Of a stretch of DNA of 64,000 nucleotides, positions 8,671-17,396 are shown in pieces. A program made the position numbers and the translations under genes. This stretch comes from Streptomyces hiroshimensis. Lineage in GTDB: Bacteria; Actinomycetota; Actinomycetes; Streptomycetales; Streptomycetaceae. Under the pieces are notes generated by a model. The model saw only the letters and a list, made by a program, of their open reading frames with translations, made no database searches and had not been told where the DNA came from. Position 1 is the first letter of the stretch. Each line of letters begins with the position of its first letter. The stretch covers positions 296,802 to 360,801 of the forward strand of contig NZ_BMUT01000010.1 in assembly GCF_014650335.1 (NCBI RefSeq), written 5' to 3'.

Positions 8671-9450
8671 CTACGCAGCCGGCACGCGCAGTGCGGCCAG
8701 CACCGGCAGGTGATCGGTCGCGACCCGGAGGTCGCGCTCCTCCACGCCGGGCAATCCCATGGGGACCCCACACCCCAGCACCTCCACCCCCTCCGTCGCG
8801 AAGACCGCGTCGATCCGCTGCAGCGGGTCACCCAGCCGGGTGGTGTGCTCCCTCCCCCACGGCTTGGTCGCCCAGCCGTCCTGCAGGGCATCCGCCAGCA
8901 GGCCGAAGGTGCGGCCGTCGGGGCGGTCGTTGAGATCGCCCGCGGCGACGGCGTGCGGCACGTCCAGGGCGGCCAGCCGGTCGAGGAGCAGCCGGCCCTG
9001 CTCGTAGCGCTCCCACTCCTTGATGCTCAGGTGGCAGCTGAGGACGCCGAGCCGGGCCCGGCCGAAGCGGAGCACCGCGGTCGAGAAGCCCCGCTGGTGG
9101 AGACCGGGGGTACGGGGCAGCAGGACGTCCTCGGTGCGCTCCACGTGGGCGCGGAGCGAGGAGAGGATCATGGGCCCGGAGGCGGTGGCCCCGCCCGCGA
9201 CGTACACGAGCCCGGAGGTGCGGGCGAGCCGGGCGGCGGCCTTGCGCCAGCGGAAGAAGCGGGGCGCCTCCTGAACGCAGACGACGTCGGGCCGGCAGGC
9301 CCGGATCACCCGGGCGAGGGCCGCGACGTCGTCGCGCATGGAGCGGATGTTGTAACTGAGCACCCGTACGACGGCGGAACCGTCGGACTCCGTCCGGGAT
9401 GCCGGGAGATCCGGCAGGGCCGCCGTGCCCGTTCCGGCTTCTGAACCCAT
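8671..9450 (-). CDS. Endonuclease/exonuclease/phosphatase family protein
   Basis: The 259-residue protein carries the DNase I-like fold signatures in order: VLSYNIRSM (Asn), VCVQEA (metal Glu), VLSCHLS, AGDLNDRPDG, RIDAVF and ATDHLPV (catalytic His with Asp). All the metal and catalytic residues appear present, so it should be an active Mg-dependent phosphodiesterase or phosphatase. The substrate could be DNA, a phospholipid or an inositol phosphate. It ends 12 nt from the convergent upstream gene. No signal peptide is seen. Confidence 0.85.
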   Translation of the reverse strand: MGSEAGTGTAALPDLPASRTESDGSAVVRVLSYNIRSMRDDVAALARVIRACRPDVVCVQEAPRFFRWRKAAARLARTSGLVYVAGGATASGPMILSSLRAHVERTEDVLLPRTPGLHQRGFSTAVLRFGRARLGVLSCHLSIKEWERYEQGRLLLDRLAALDVPHAVAAGDLNDRPDGRTFGLLADALQDGWATKPWGREHTTRLGDPLQRIDAVFATEGVEVLGCGVPMGLPGVEERDLRVATDHLPVLAALRVPAA

Positions 9451-9468
9451 TCCGCTCCGTCACCTCTC

Positions 9469-9580
9469 TCCGCCGCAACGGCGGGCAGCGAGACGGCGGT
9501 CTCCGGCGGTGCCGAACCGGCCTCAGGTCGGCTCGGCACCGCCGGGATCCACCGTTGTGGTTGACGCCGGCCGCGGCGGA
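9469..9580. repeat. Palindromic intergenic element, copy A (L-loop-R)
   Basis: About 112 nt forming a nested palindrome. The left half reads CCGCCGCAACGGCG, about 19 variable bases, then CCGGCGGTGCCGA (9503-9515). The right half starts TCGGCACCGCCGG (9533-9545), a perfect 13-bp match to the left arm, and ends in GCCGCGGCGG. The same half-units recur at 18.7, 25.7, 52.6 and 58.3 kb. It lies between two minus-strand genes. Confidence 0.85.
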
Positions 9581-9627
9581 AGAACGCGGTGCGGCCGGCA
9601 AGCAGAGGGGCCCCCGGAACCGCGGGG

Positions 9628-10569
9628 TTACCCCTGCCGGGCCAGGTCGGCCGCGCCGACCAGCCCCGCCTTACCCCCGAGCTGTGCGGCAAGCACCTGC
9701 GCGTGCGGGCGCCACTGGCCGCCGATCAGCCAGCGCTTGAACGACTTGCGGATGGGGTCGAGCACGAGGTCGCCCTCGTCCGAGACGCCGCCGCCGACGA
9801 TGAACGCCGAGGGGTCGAAGAGCGAGGCCAGGTCGGCCAGGCCCGCGCCGGCCCAGCGGGCCAGCTCGCGGAAGGAGTCGATGGCGACCGGGTCGCCCTG
9901 CCGGGCGGCGGCGCTGATGTGCTTGCCCTCGATGCCCTCGACCGTGCCGTCACCGAGACCCAGCAGGATCTCGGCGTTCTCGGGGGTGGCGTTGGCGCGC
10001 TGCTTGGCGTAGCGGACGAGCGCGCGCCCGGAGGCGTACTGCTCCCAGCAGCCCTGGCTGCCGCAGCCGCACAGCAGGCCGTCGGGGACGACCCGGATGT
10101 GGCCGAACTCGGCGGCCACGCCGAAGCGCCCGCGCCGCAGCTTGTTGCCGATGATGATGCCGCCGCCGAGGCCGGTGCCCAGCGTGATGCAGATGACGTC
10201 GTCGTGGCCCTGGCCGGCGCCGAAGCGGTACTCGCCCCAGGCCGCGGCGTTGGCGTCGTTCTCGACGACGACCGGGAGGCCGACGCGCTGCTCGACCTTG
10301 TCCTTCAGCGCCTCGTGGCGCCAGTTGATGTTCGGGGCGAAGAGGACGGTGGCCCGCTTGTCGTCCACGTAGCCGGCGGCGCCGATGCCGACGGCCTCCA
10401 CGTCGTGGTCGGCGCTGACCGTGCGCACCGCGTCCGCGATGGCGTCGATGACGCCCTCGGGGGTCGACGGGGTCGGCACTTTGCACGTCGCGAGGATGTT
10501 GCCCGCTTCGTCGACCACACCGGCCGCGATCTTCGTGCCGCCGATGTCGACGCCGATGGTGAGTCCCAT
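9628..10569 (-). CDS. glkA: ROK-family glucokinase
   Basis: The 313-residue kinase phosphorylates glucose with ATP. It has the ATP loop DIGGTKIAAGVVD, the sugar site ENDANAAAWGE, TLGTGLGGGIIIG, the EFGHI motif and the ROK zinc motif CGCGSQGCWEQYASG. There is no N-terminal DNA-binding domain, so it is an enzyme, not a ROK repressor. In S. coelicolor the ortholog by position (SCO2126) is central to glucose repression. The ATG is preceded by GAGGGA. It is followed on the minus strand by a repeat element and then a separate gene. Confidence 0.93.
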   Translation of the reverse strand: MGLTIGVDIGGTKIAAGVVDEAGNILATCKVPTPSTPEGVIDAIADAVRTVSADHDVEAVGIGAAGYVDDKRATVLFAPNINWRHEALKDKVEQRVGLPVVVENDANAAAWGEYRFGAGQGHDDVICITLGTGLGGGIIIGNKLRRGRFGVAAEFGHIRVVPDGLLCGCGSQGCWEQYASGRALVRYAKQRANATPENAEILLGLGDGTVEGIEGKHISAAARQGDPVAIDSFRELARWAGAGLADLASLFDPSAFIVGGGVSDEGDLVLDPIRKSFKRWLIGGQWRPHAQVLAAQLGGKAGLVGAADLARQG

Positions 10570-10626
10570 GTGTCCCTCAGTTTTTCGCTCGAACCCCGCC
10601 GCGACCCACCGTACCGGAGCCGGGGA

Positions 10627-11091
10627 TCAGTCGAGGTCGATGCGCTCGCTCCCGCCCTTTCCTCCGTCACCTTCGCCGGGTCCGGCGGGCTTTCCGGGGC
10701 GCTGCGCGGGCTCGTCGCGCACCCAGCGGGCCTCCTGGCCCCGGACCGCGGCGCGGTAGGCGGCCAGGAGTTCGGAGCCGGCGGAGGCGAGGTGGTCGAA
10801 GACGTCGGGGTTGCGCTCGATGACGGGCTCGACGACGGCCTTCGCCTGGGCGACGACCTGCTGGACGACGCCCTGGGCGGTGCCGCCCCCCAGCGGCAGC
10901 TGCATGCCGGAGACCTTCTCGGCGACGGCGTCGACGAGCTTGCGCAGCTCCTCGGCGGCGGTGCCGGGCGGCGGGCCCTGCTGCGCCCGCCGGCGGGCGC
11001 GCTCCGCGGCGAGGTCCTCGGCGCAGGCCTGCTCCCAGGCATCGGGGTCGGGCGCCGCCCCGGGTGCGGGGCGCTCGGTGTGATCGCTCAT
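10627..11091 (-). CDS. DUF5304-type small hypothetical protein
   Basis: The 154-residue protein has a Pro-rich N-terminus, an Arg/Ala-rich helix (EDLAAERARRRAQQG), a central helical region (about residues 45-115, with VDAVAEKVSGMQLP and AKAVVEPVIERNPD) and a Gly-rich acidic tail. No enzyme motif or membrane segment is present. The ATG at 11091 has GGAGG 7 nt upstream. It sits upstream of glkA in the same direction, 57 nt away. The DUF number is from memory; function unknown. Confidence 0.7.
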   Translation of the reverse strand: MSDHTERPAPGAAPDPDAWEQACAEDLAAERARRRAQQGPPPGTAAEELRKLVDAVAEKVSGMQLPLGGGTAQGVVQQVVAQAKAVVEPVIERNPDVFDHLASAGSELLAAYRAAVRGQEARWVRDEPAQRPGKPAGPGEGDGGKGGSERIDLD

Positions 11092-11170
11092 GGCAGCGCC
11101 TCCAGGCTCCTGCAACAGGGGTTTTCTCCGACGTTACCCGAAGGGCAGGGTGCCGTTCAGGCAGTGCCGT

Positions 11171-12535
11171 TCAGGAGGGCGTCGGCCACAGGTCGGGGTC
11201 GGGGGTGAAGCGCACGCACAGCGCCCCGTCCCGCAGGCCCGCGCCCGAAACGGTGCAGCGGCGCAGCGCGGAGGGCAGGGCGAGGACGCGGCGGAACGGG
11301 CCGACGCCGACGATGAGTTCGTCGCCCCGGCGCAGGAGGTCGAGGTCGCCGCGGTCGGCGCCCGGCAGCGGGAGCCGCCACAGCAGGACGCCGTCGGTGG
11401 CGAGGCGGTCCTCGACGACGGGGTCGGCGGCGCCGGCGGTCCCGGTGCCGTTCCAGCCGTCGAGCTCGTCGGTGAGGCCGCCGCCGGGTATGACGCCGAC
11501 GCCGCCGGCCGAACCGTTTCCTCCCCCGGCGGCCACGCCGATGGTGGTCGAGCGCGCGCGTCCGGCGAGCTCGGCGAGGTCCCGCGGGCCGCGCGGCCCG
11601 CGGCCGAGGTGGGGCAGCTCGCAGACGGTGACGCCGTCGACGAGGAACTCCTCGTGGAGCGCCTTGTGGGCGGCGAGCTGCTCGGCGGCGAGGCCCGCGA
11701 GCCAGGGGTCGCCGATGAGGTCGTCGCCGGTGAGGTCGTCACCGGTCACCCCGGCGCCGCTGACGCCGGGCAGCAGGCGGTTGGCGACGAGGGAGTCGAC
11801 GCGGCAGCCCTGGAGGGCGAGGGCGGCGCGGGCGAGGCGCAGTTCGGCGGCGGCGAGCGGCCCCGGTTCGGCGACGAGCCGCACGGTCGTGCCGTCGGCT
11901 TCGAGGACGTCCTGGACGGCGGCGAGCTCGGCCTCCCAGCGCTCCGCGGTCTCGTAGAGCCGCTGCGTGGGCATGGGCACCCCGGCGAGCTGGGCGAGCA
12001 TGGGGCGCAGGGCGCGGGCGGCCTGCCGCTCGGCGGGCAGCAGCCGGCGCAGGTAGCGGCGCAGCTGCTCGGGGAGGGCCAGCAGCCGCACCGTGGCGTG
12101 CAGGGGCGGCATGTCGGCGACGAGCAGGTCCCACTCGCCCTCCGCGTGCGCGGCGCGCAGGGCGGTGAGGAGCGCGAGGGGCTCGGCGCCGGGCAGTTCG
12201 GTGAGCTCCTCGGGGTCGAGGGGGCTCGCGCCGAGCAGGTCGAAGAGGGAGGCGCCGCGCTCCTGGAGGTCGCGGGCGCGGTCCTGGAAGTGCTCGCCGG
12301 TCGCAATGCGGGCGGCCCGCAGGCCGGGGGCCACCTCGGCAGGAGGCCCCCACAGGGCGCCGCCGCCCGCCCCGGGCGGCGGCAGGGCGGTGCCGAGCAC
12401 GGCCTCGGGTGCGGGGCCGCGGTCGGCGGTGAGGAGCAGGACGCGCCGCCCCTCGCGGGCCGCGGCCAGGGCCGTGGCCGCGGCGGCGGTGGTGCGGCCC
12501 GCGCCGCCGGGACCGGTGACGAGGACCGTGCGCAA
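11171..12535 (-). CDS. ArsA/anion-transporting-ATPase-like protein with degenerate P-loop
   Basis: The 454-residue protein begins MRTVLVTGPGGAGRTTAAAA, where the deviant Walker A of ArsA/Get3 (GKGGVGKTT) has both key Lys residues replaced, by Pro and Arg. Later ArsA-like features remain (LLVADMPPLHATVRLLALPEQLRRYL, then a C-terminal beta-rich domain). It is followed on the minus strand by the DUF5304 gene and preceded by a START-like gene, the same order as Rv2184c-Rv2185c in mycobacteria. Nucleotide hydrolysis is doubtful. A tandem 12-mer (GTGCCGTTCAGG twice) covers the stop codon. Confidence 0.75.
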   Translation of the reverse strand: MRTVLVTGPGGAGRTTAAAATALAAAREGRRVLLLTADRGPAPEAVLGTALPPPGAGGGALWGPPAEVAPGLRAARIATGEHFQDRARDLQERGASLFDLLGASPLDPEELTELPGAEPLALLTALRAAHAEGEWDLLVADMPPLHATVRLLALPEQLRRYLRRLLPAERQAARALRPMLAQLAGVPMPTQRLYETAERWEAELAAVQDVLEADGTTVRLVAEPGPLAAAELRLARAALALQGCRVDSLVANRLLPGVSGAGVTGDDLTGDDLIGDPWLAGLAAEQLAAHKALHEEFLVDGVTVCELPHLGRGPRGPRDLAELAGRARSTTIGVAAGGGNGSAGGVGVIPGGGLTDELDGWNGTGTAGAADPVVEDRLATDGVLLWRLPLPGADRGDLDLLRRGDELIVGVGPFRRVLALPSALRRCTVSGAGLRDGALCVRFTPDPDLWPTPS

Positions 12536-12617
12536 GGGGGGAGCCTCCAGCGGTGACGTACGGGGACGCAGGGCCGTCTGCGCGTGGCGCGTAAGGCCGT
12601 CTGCGCGTAAGGCCGGG

Positions 12618-13091
12618 CTACGCGTCGGAAGTCGGCGTGCCCGAGGGCGCCGCGCCGCTCTCGACGCGCTTCTTCAGGCCGTCGAGGGCGCGGTCGATGA
12701 TGACCTTCTCCGCCTTGCGCTTGATCATCCCGAGCATGGGGATCTTGACGTCGACGGTGAGCTGGTAGGTGACCTCGGTGTGCTTGCCGCCCGCGACGGG
12801 GGCGAGGCTGTAGGAGCCGTCGATCTGGCGCAGCATCTGCGACTTGACCAGCGACCAGCTGACCACGTTCTCCTGGGGCCAGCTGTAGGCCAGCACGTGG
12901 TCGTCCTTGATGGCGCCGGCGTCCAGCACGAGGCGCACCTGCGTGGCGCGGCCCTGCTCGTCCGTCTCCAGCACCTCGGCCTGCTTGACCTCGCCGGTCC
13001 ACTCCGCGTAGCGGCCGAAATCGGCGATCACGGCCATCACCTCGGCAGGGGTCGCCTCGATCGTGATGCTCGAGCTGGTGTGTTCCGCCAT
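12618..13091 (-). CDS. SRPBCC (START-like/polyketide cyclase) family protein
   Basis: The 157-residue protein is a single helix-grip domain: an N-terminal strand SSSITIEATPAEVMAVIADF, central strands VRLVLDAGAIKDDHVLAYSW, and a long C-terminal helix (KVIIDRALDGLKKRVE). Such domains bind lipids or other hydrophobic ligands. It neighbours the ArsA-like gene and is the likely counterpart of mycobacterial Rv2185c. An enzymatic role in polyketide synthesis is unlikely because no such cluster is nearby. Confidence 0.82.
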   Translation of the reverse strand: MAEHTSSSITIEATPAEVMAVIADFGRYAEWTGEVKQAEVLETDEQGRATQVRLVLDAGAIKDDHVLAYSWPQENVVSWSLVKSQMLRQIDGSYSLAPVAGGKHTEVTYQLTVDVKIPMLGMIKRKAEKVIIDRALDGLKKRVESGAAPSGTPTSDA

Positions 13092-13158
13092 CTCCGTGGC
13101 TCCTCCGTACCGGTCCGCCGCCTGGGGTCTGCCGCTGAAGGCTACCTCGCGCCGCCCG

Positions 13159-13920
13159 TCACCACTCCAGCACCCAGGGTGTACCCGTGGAGGCGAAGTG
13201 GCCGACGTTGACGCATTCCGTCCCCCCGATCCGCATCCGCCGGGCGAGCGGCTGGTGGACGTGGCCGAAGAGTGCGTACCGGGGGCGGGTGGCGCGGATG
13301 GCGTCGAGGAGGGCCGCGCTGCCGCGCTCGAAGCGCCGGGCGACGGTGTCGTAGCAGAGTTCGGGCACGTCAGGCGGGATGTGCGAGCACAGGACGTCGA
13401 CGTCGCCGAGGGCGGCGACCTTGGCCGCGTACTCCTCCTCGGAGACCTCGTAGGGGGTGTGCATGGGCGAGGGGAGACCGCCGCCGACGAATCCGAAGAC
13501 GAGACCGCCGATCTCGGCCCGCTCCCCGTCGAGGACGGTCGTGCCCTCCCGGGCGAATTCCGGCCAGAGTCGGGGGATGTCGACATTTCCGTACGTGGCG
13601 TAGGTGGGCGCCGGGAATACGCCGAAGAGCTCGGCGTACTGCTTGCGGACCGCGGCCTCGATGGCGGCGTCCCGGTCCATGCCGTGCCACAGGCTCCGGG
13701 CCAGCTCACGGGCGTCGGCGAAGCGGCGCGCGGTGCGCAGCGCGACGATCCGGTCGGCGTTCTCCACGCCGAAGAGCTCGGGGAAGATGCCGCGGGAGTG
13801 GTCCGCGTAGTCGAGGAAGAGGACCAGGTCGCCCAGGCAGATCAGGGCGTCGGCGCCGTCGCCCGCCCGGGCGAGGTCCGTGCTGTTGCCGTGTACGTCG
13901 CTGACCACATGAACCCTCAT
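13159..13920 (-). CDS. Calcineurin-like metallophosphoesterase
   Basis: The 253-residue enzyme has the full dinuclear metal set in order: SDVHGN, CLGDLVLF, YGNVD (in place of GNHD), CSHIPPD and FGHVHQP. It should hydrolyse a phosphoester in the cytoplasm. The Asn-Val-Asp variant for NHD occurs in the YfcE/MJ0936-type families. No partner gene points to a substrate. About 290 nt of promoter-bearing DNA separates it from the divergent acyl-CoA ligase. Confidence 0.85.
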   Translation of the reverse strand: MRVHVVSDVHGNSTDLARAGDGADALICLGDLVLFLDYADHSRGIFPELFGVENADRIVALRTARRFADARELARSLWHGMDRDAAIEAAVRKQYAELFGVFPAPTYATYGNVDIPRLWPEFAREGTTVLDGERAEIGGLVFGFVGGGLPSPMHTPYEVSEEEYAAKVAALGDVDVLCSHIPPDVPELCYDTVARRFERGSAALLDAIRATRPRYALFGHVHQPLARRMRIGGTECVNVGHFASTGTPWVLEW

Positions 13921-14212
13921 ACCGCCTCCATACCGATCACCCTAGGCGCTGCGACGCAGCCTCCGGAAGGGCTGCGACCTGCGGTTACTCCTGTGGTTAC
14001 TTCCGGGTCACCAAACGGAGGGGCTAGGGTGCGGGGAGCAGTCCCGCGGCATGTGACGCAGAGAACATCTGGGCGCAGCCCCCTATTCGAAAGCCGTACT
14101 GGTGGGTAACGTCCGGGCAGTCCACTACCCCCCTTGCCTGATCATGGACCGCAGCCGACGCAGCGCCCCTCGAAGACGCGGCGGCGCCGGCGCCCGACGA
14201 GGAGCAGCAGTC

Positions 14213-16009
14213 TTGCGCGAGTTCAGCCTTCCGGCCCTCTATGAGGTCCCTGCGGACGGAAACCTGACGGATCTGATCCGCCGCAACGCCGCGCAGCGCC
14301 CCGACGTCGTCGTCATAGGCCGCAAGGCCGGCAACCGGTGGGAGGACGTCACGGCCGTCCGCTTCCTCGCCGAGGTCCGGGCGGCGGCCAAGGGCCTGAT
14401 CGCCTCCGGTGTGCGGCCGGGCGACCGCGTCGCGCTGATGTCCCGCACCCGCTACGAGTGGACGCTGCTGGACTTCGCCATCTGGAGCGCCGGCGGCGTC
14501 ACGGTGCCGGTCTACGAGACGAGCTCGGCCGAGCAGATCCAGTGGATCCTCAGCGACTCCGGCGCGGTCGGCTGCCTCGTCGAGACCGCCGAGCACGAGG
14601 CGGCCGTCGAGTCCGTGAAGGACCGGCTGCCCGCGCTCGCGCACGTCTGGCAGATCGAGGCCGACGCCGTCGGCAAGCTGGGCGAGGCCGGTGCCGGCGT
14701 CACGGACGAGGAGGTCGACGAGCGCAGCGCCCTCGCGAACGCCGACTCGCCCGCGACCATCGTCTACACCTCCGGCACCACGGGCCGCCCCAAGGGCTGC
14801 GTGCTCACCCACCGCGCGTTCTTCGCGGAGTGCGGCAACGCCGTGGAGCGGCTCAAGCCGCTGTTCAACACGGGCGACTCCTCCGTCCTGCTCTTCCTCC
14901 CCACCGCCCACGTCTTCGGGCGCCTGGTGGAGATCTCCGCGATGCTCGCGCCGATCCGCCTGGGCTGCGTGCCCGACATCCGCAACCTCACGGACGAGCT
15001 CGCCTCCTTCCGCCCGACGCTGATCCTGGGCGTGCCCCGCGTCTTCGAGAAGGTCTACAACGGCGCCCGCGCCAAGGCCCAGGCCGACGGCAAGGGCAAG
15101 ATCTTCGACAAGGCCGCGGACACCGCCATCGCGTACAGCCGCGCCCTCGACACCCCGTCCGGGCCGGGCCTGGGCCTGCGCATCAAGCACGCCGTCTTCG
15201 ACAAGCTCGTCTACGGCAAGCTGCGGGCGGTCCTCGGCGGCCGGGCGACCCACGCCATCTCCGGCGGCGGTCCGCTGGGCGAGCGCCTGGGCCACTTCTA
15301 CCGCGGCATCGGCTTCACGGTCCTGGAGGGCTACGGCCTGACCGAGTCCTGCGCCGCGACCGCGTTCAACCCCTGGGACCGGCCGAAGATCGGCACCGTC
15401 GGGCAGCCGCTGCCGGGCTCCGTCGTGCGCATCGCCGACGACGGCGAGGTGCTGCTGCACGGCGAGCACCTCTTCCAGGGCTACTGGAACAACGAGGCGG
15501 CCACCGAGGAGGCGATGTCCGACGCCTGGTTCCACACCGGCGACCTCGGCACCCTCGACGAGGACGGCTACCTCACGATCACCGGCCGCAAGAAGGAGAT
15601 CATCGTCACCGCGGGCGGCAAGAACGTCGCCCCGGCCGTGATCGAGGACCGCATCCGGGCCCACGCCCTGATCGCCGAGTGCATGGTCGTCGGCGACGCC
15701 CGCCCCTTCGTCGGCGCGCTCGTCACCCTCGACGAGGACTTCCTGCCGCGCTGGCTCGCCGACCACGGCAAGCCCGCCGGGATGACCCCGGCCGAACTGG
15801 CCGAGGACCCCGACCTGCTGGCGGACGTGCAGAAGGCCGTCGACGACGGCAACGCGGCGGTGTCGAAGGCCGAGTCGGTGCGCAAGTTCCGCATCCTGCC
15901 TGCGCAGTTCACGGAGGCGTCGGGGCATGTGACGCCGTCTCTGAAGCTGAAGCGGAACGTCGTGGCGAAGGACTTCGCGGACGAGATCGAGGCGATTTAC
16001 CGCCCGTAG
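14213..16009 (+). CDS. fadD: Long-chain fatty acid-CoA ligase (AMP-forming)
   Basis: The 598-residue enzyme activates fatty acids through an acyl-adenylate. Motifs: IVYTSGTTGRPKGCVLTH (P-loop), LEGYGLTESCAATAFNP, WFHTGDLGTLDEDGYL, TGRKKEIIVTAGGKNVAP and the C-terminal domain ending LKLKRNVVAKDF with a candidate catalytic Lys. I choose the TTG at 14213, giving MREFSLPALYEVPADGN, because GAGGAG lies 8 nt before it; the in-frame ATG at 14144 would add Arg-rich residues unlike the family. It matches FadD15 in the mycobacterial block and is convergent with pimB. Confidence 0.9.
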   Translation: MREFSLPALYEVPADGNLTDLIRRNAAQRPDVVVIGRKAGNRWEDVTAVRFLAEVRAAAKGLIASGVRPGDRVALMSRTRYEWTLLDFAIWSAGGVTVPVYETSSAEQIQWILSDSGAVGCLVETAEHEAAVESVKDRLPALAHVWQIEADAVGKLGEAGAGVTDEEVDERSALANADSPATIVYTSGTTGRPKGCVLTHRAFFAECGNAVERLKPLFNTGDSSVLLFLPTAHVFGRLVEISAMLAPIRLGCVPDIRNLTDELASFRPTLILGVPRVFEKVYNGARAKAQADGKGKIFDKAADTAIAYSRALDTPSGPGLGLRIKHAVFDKLVYGKLRAVLGGRATHAISGGGPLGERLGHFYRGIGFTVLEGYGLTESCAATAFNPWDRPKIGTVGQPLPGSVVRIADDGEVLLHGEHLFQGYWNNEAATEEAMSDAWFHTGDLGTLDEDGYLTITGRKKEIIVTAGGKNVAPAVIEDRIRAHALIAECMVVGDARPFVGALVTLDEDFLPRWLADHGKPAGMTPAELAEDPDLLADVQKAVDDGNAAVSKAESVRKFRILPAQFTEASGHVTPSLKLKRNVVAKDFADEIEAIYRP

Positions 16010-16033
16010 CGGCCCGTCGTTTCCCGCTCTCGT

Positions 16034-16102
16034 GCAGGACGGCCCCGGATTCCTTGCGAATCCGGGGCCGTCCTGCATGAGTCCGGGGCCGTCCTGCATG
16101 AG
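16034..16102. terminator. Bidirectional terminator with a duplicated arm
   Basis: A perfect 19-bp stem (GCAGGACGGCCCCGGATTC against GAATCCGGGGCCGTCCTGC, loop CTTGC, 16034-16076) lies between the convergent fadD and pimB genes. The 21-nt right-hand segment 16061-16081 is then repeated exactly at 16082-16102, so the left arm has two possible partners. Confidence 0.85.
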
Positions 16103-16110
16103 GGGGACGT

Positions 16111-17253
16111 CTAGAGCAGCTCCTTGAGACGCTCGGCCAGCAGGTCCCAGCGCCACTTCTCCTCGACCCACTGCCGCCCCCGCGCGCCCATGCGCGCCCG
16201 CAGCTCCGGGTCCCGCAGCAGGGTGACGATGCGGTCGGCGGCCTGGGCCGGCGAACCGCCCTTCACCACGAACCCCGTCTCGCCCTCCAGGACGGCGTCG
16301 GGCGCTCCGCCCGAGTCGCCGGCGACCACCGGCAGGCCCGTCGCCGAGGCCTCCAGGTAGACGATGCCCAGGCCTTCGACGTCGAGTCCGCCGCGGCGCG
16401 TACGGCAGGGCATGGCGAAGACGTCGCCCGCCCCGTAGTGCGCGGGCAGCTCCTCCCACGGCACGGCGCCCGTGAAGCGGACGGCGTGGGCGACGCCCGT
16501 CTCCTCGGCCAGCTTCCGCAGGTCGTCCCCGTAGGGGCCGCCGCCGACGACGAGCAGCACCGCGTCCGGAACGGCCGCCAGGATCCGCGGCATGGCCAGG
16601 ATGAGGGTGTCCTGGCCCTTGCGCGGCACCAGCCGCGAGACGCACACGACCACCGGGCGGTCCGCGAGGCCGAGCCGGGCGCGGACCTCGTCGCCGCCGG
16701 AGCCGGGGTGGAAGGTCTTCTCGTCCACGCCGGGCGGCAGTTGCACCATCCGGGCCGCCGCCTCGTCCGTCAGTGCGGAGGCGATCCGCGAGCGGGTGTA
16801 CTCCCCCAGGTAGGTGAGGGTGTCCGTGCCCTCGCCGATCCGCCGCAGCAGCTGCCGCGACGCGGGCAGCTGCGCCCAGCCGGCCTCGTGCCCGTGCGTG
16901 GTGCCGACCAGCCTGCGGGCGCCCGCCCGGCGCAGCGCCGGGGCCATGAGCCCGAGCGGGGCCGCGGCCCCGAACCACACCGAGGTACAGCCGTGTTCGC
17001 GCAGCAGGGCGGTGGCGCGCCGGGTCACCCGGGGCGTCGGCAGCAGCATGGTGGTGCGGTCGCGGACGACCGTGAACGGCTGCTCGGCGTCGAAGCGGGC
17101 GGTGGCCTCCGCGCCCTCCTGGCCGCGCTTCCAGGTGGACGCGTAGACGACGATGCCCGAGGGGTCCAGGCGCAGCGCCATGTTGTGCAGGAACGCCTGA
17201 ATGCCGCCGGGGCGGGGCGGGAAGTCGTTGGTGACGACGAGAGTCTTGTCCAT
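16111..17253 (-). CDS. pimB: GT4 glycosyltransferase, phosphatidylinositol mannosyltransferase PimB type
   Basis: The 380-residue GT-B enzyme begins MDKTLVVTNDFPPRPGGIQ and has VWFGAAAPLGLMAPA, THGHEAGW, VSRLVPRKGQDTL, VGGGPYGDDLRKLAEE, FAMPCRTRRGGLDVEGLGIV (donor-binding Glu loop) and a C-terminal WVEEKWRWD. These blocks match the mycobacterial GDP-mannose-dependent PimB (Rv2188c) closely, and its neighbour FadD matches too. It should add mannose to phosphatidylinositol mannoside at the inner membrane face. The ATG at 17253 has TACTGT nine bases upstream and little ribosome site, suggesting a very short leader. Confidence 0.88.
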   Translation of the reverse strand: MDKTLVVTNDFPPRPGGIQAFLHNMALRLDPSGIVVYASTWKRGQEGAEATARFDAEQPFTVVRDRTTMLLPTPRVTRRATALLREHGCTSVWFGAAAPLGLMAPALRRAGARRLVGTTHGHEAGWAQLPASRQLLRRIGEGTDTLTYLGEYTRSRIASALTDEAAARMVQLPPGVDEKTFHPGSGGDEVRARLGLADRPVVVCVSRLVPRKGQDTLILAMPRILAAVPDAVLLVVGGGPYGDDLRKLAEETGVAHAVRFTGAVPWEELPAHYGAGDVFAMPCRTRRGGLDVEGLGIVYLEASATGLPVVAGDSGGAPDAVLEGETGFVVKGGSPAQAADRIVTLLRDPELRARMGARGRQWVEEKWRWDLLAERLKELL

Positions 17254-17396
17254 CGCCGTCCGACAGTACCGGGTGCGATCGGGGGCAGTCGGGGCCCCGT
17301 CCCGCCACGTCACGGCGTATGGACCGGCCGGGGCGGCATCATGCCTTGAAGTAGCGGCGTGCGTACAGCGTGTGGTGACCGTGAAGGGCGAGGTGG

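Noticed and set aside
11149..11173. Tandem GTGCCGTTCAGG and, at 12571-12608, tandem GGCCGTCTGCGCGT
   Set aside because: Short local duplications at gene ends; no sign of function beyond slippage.
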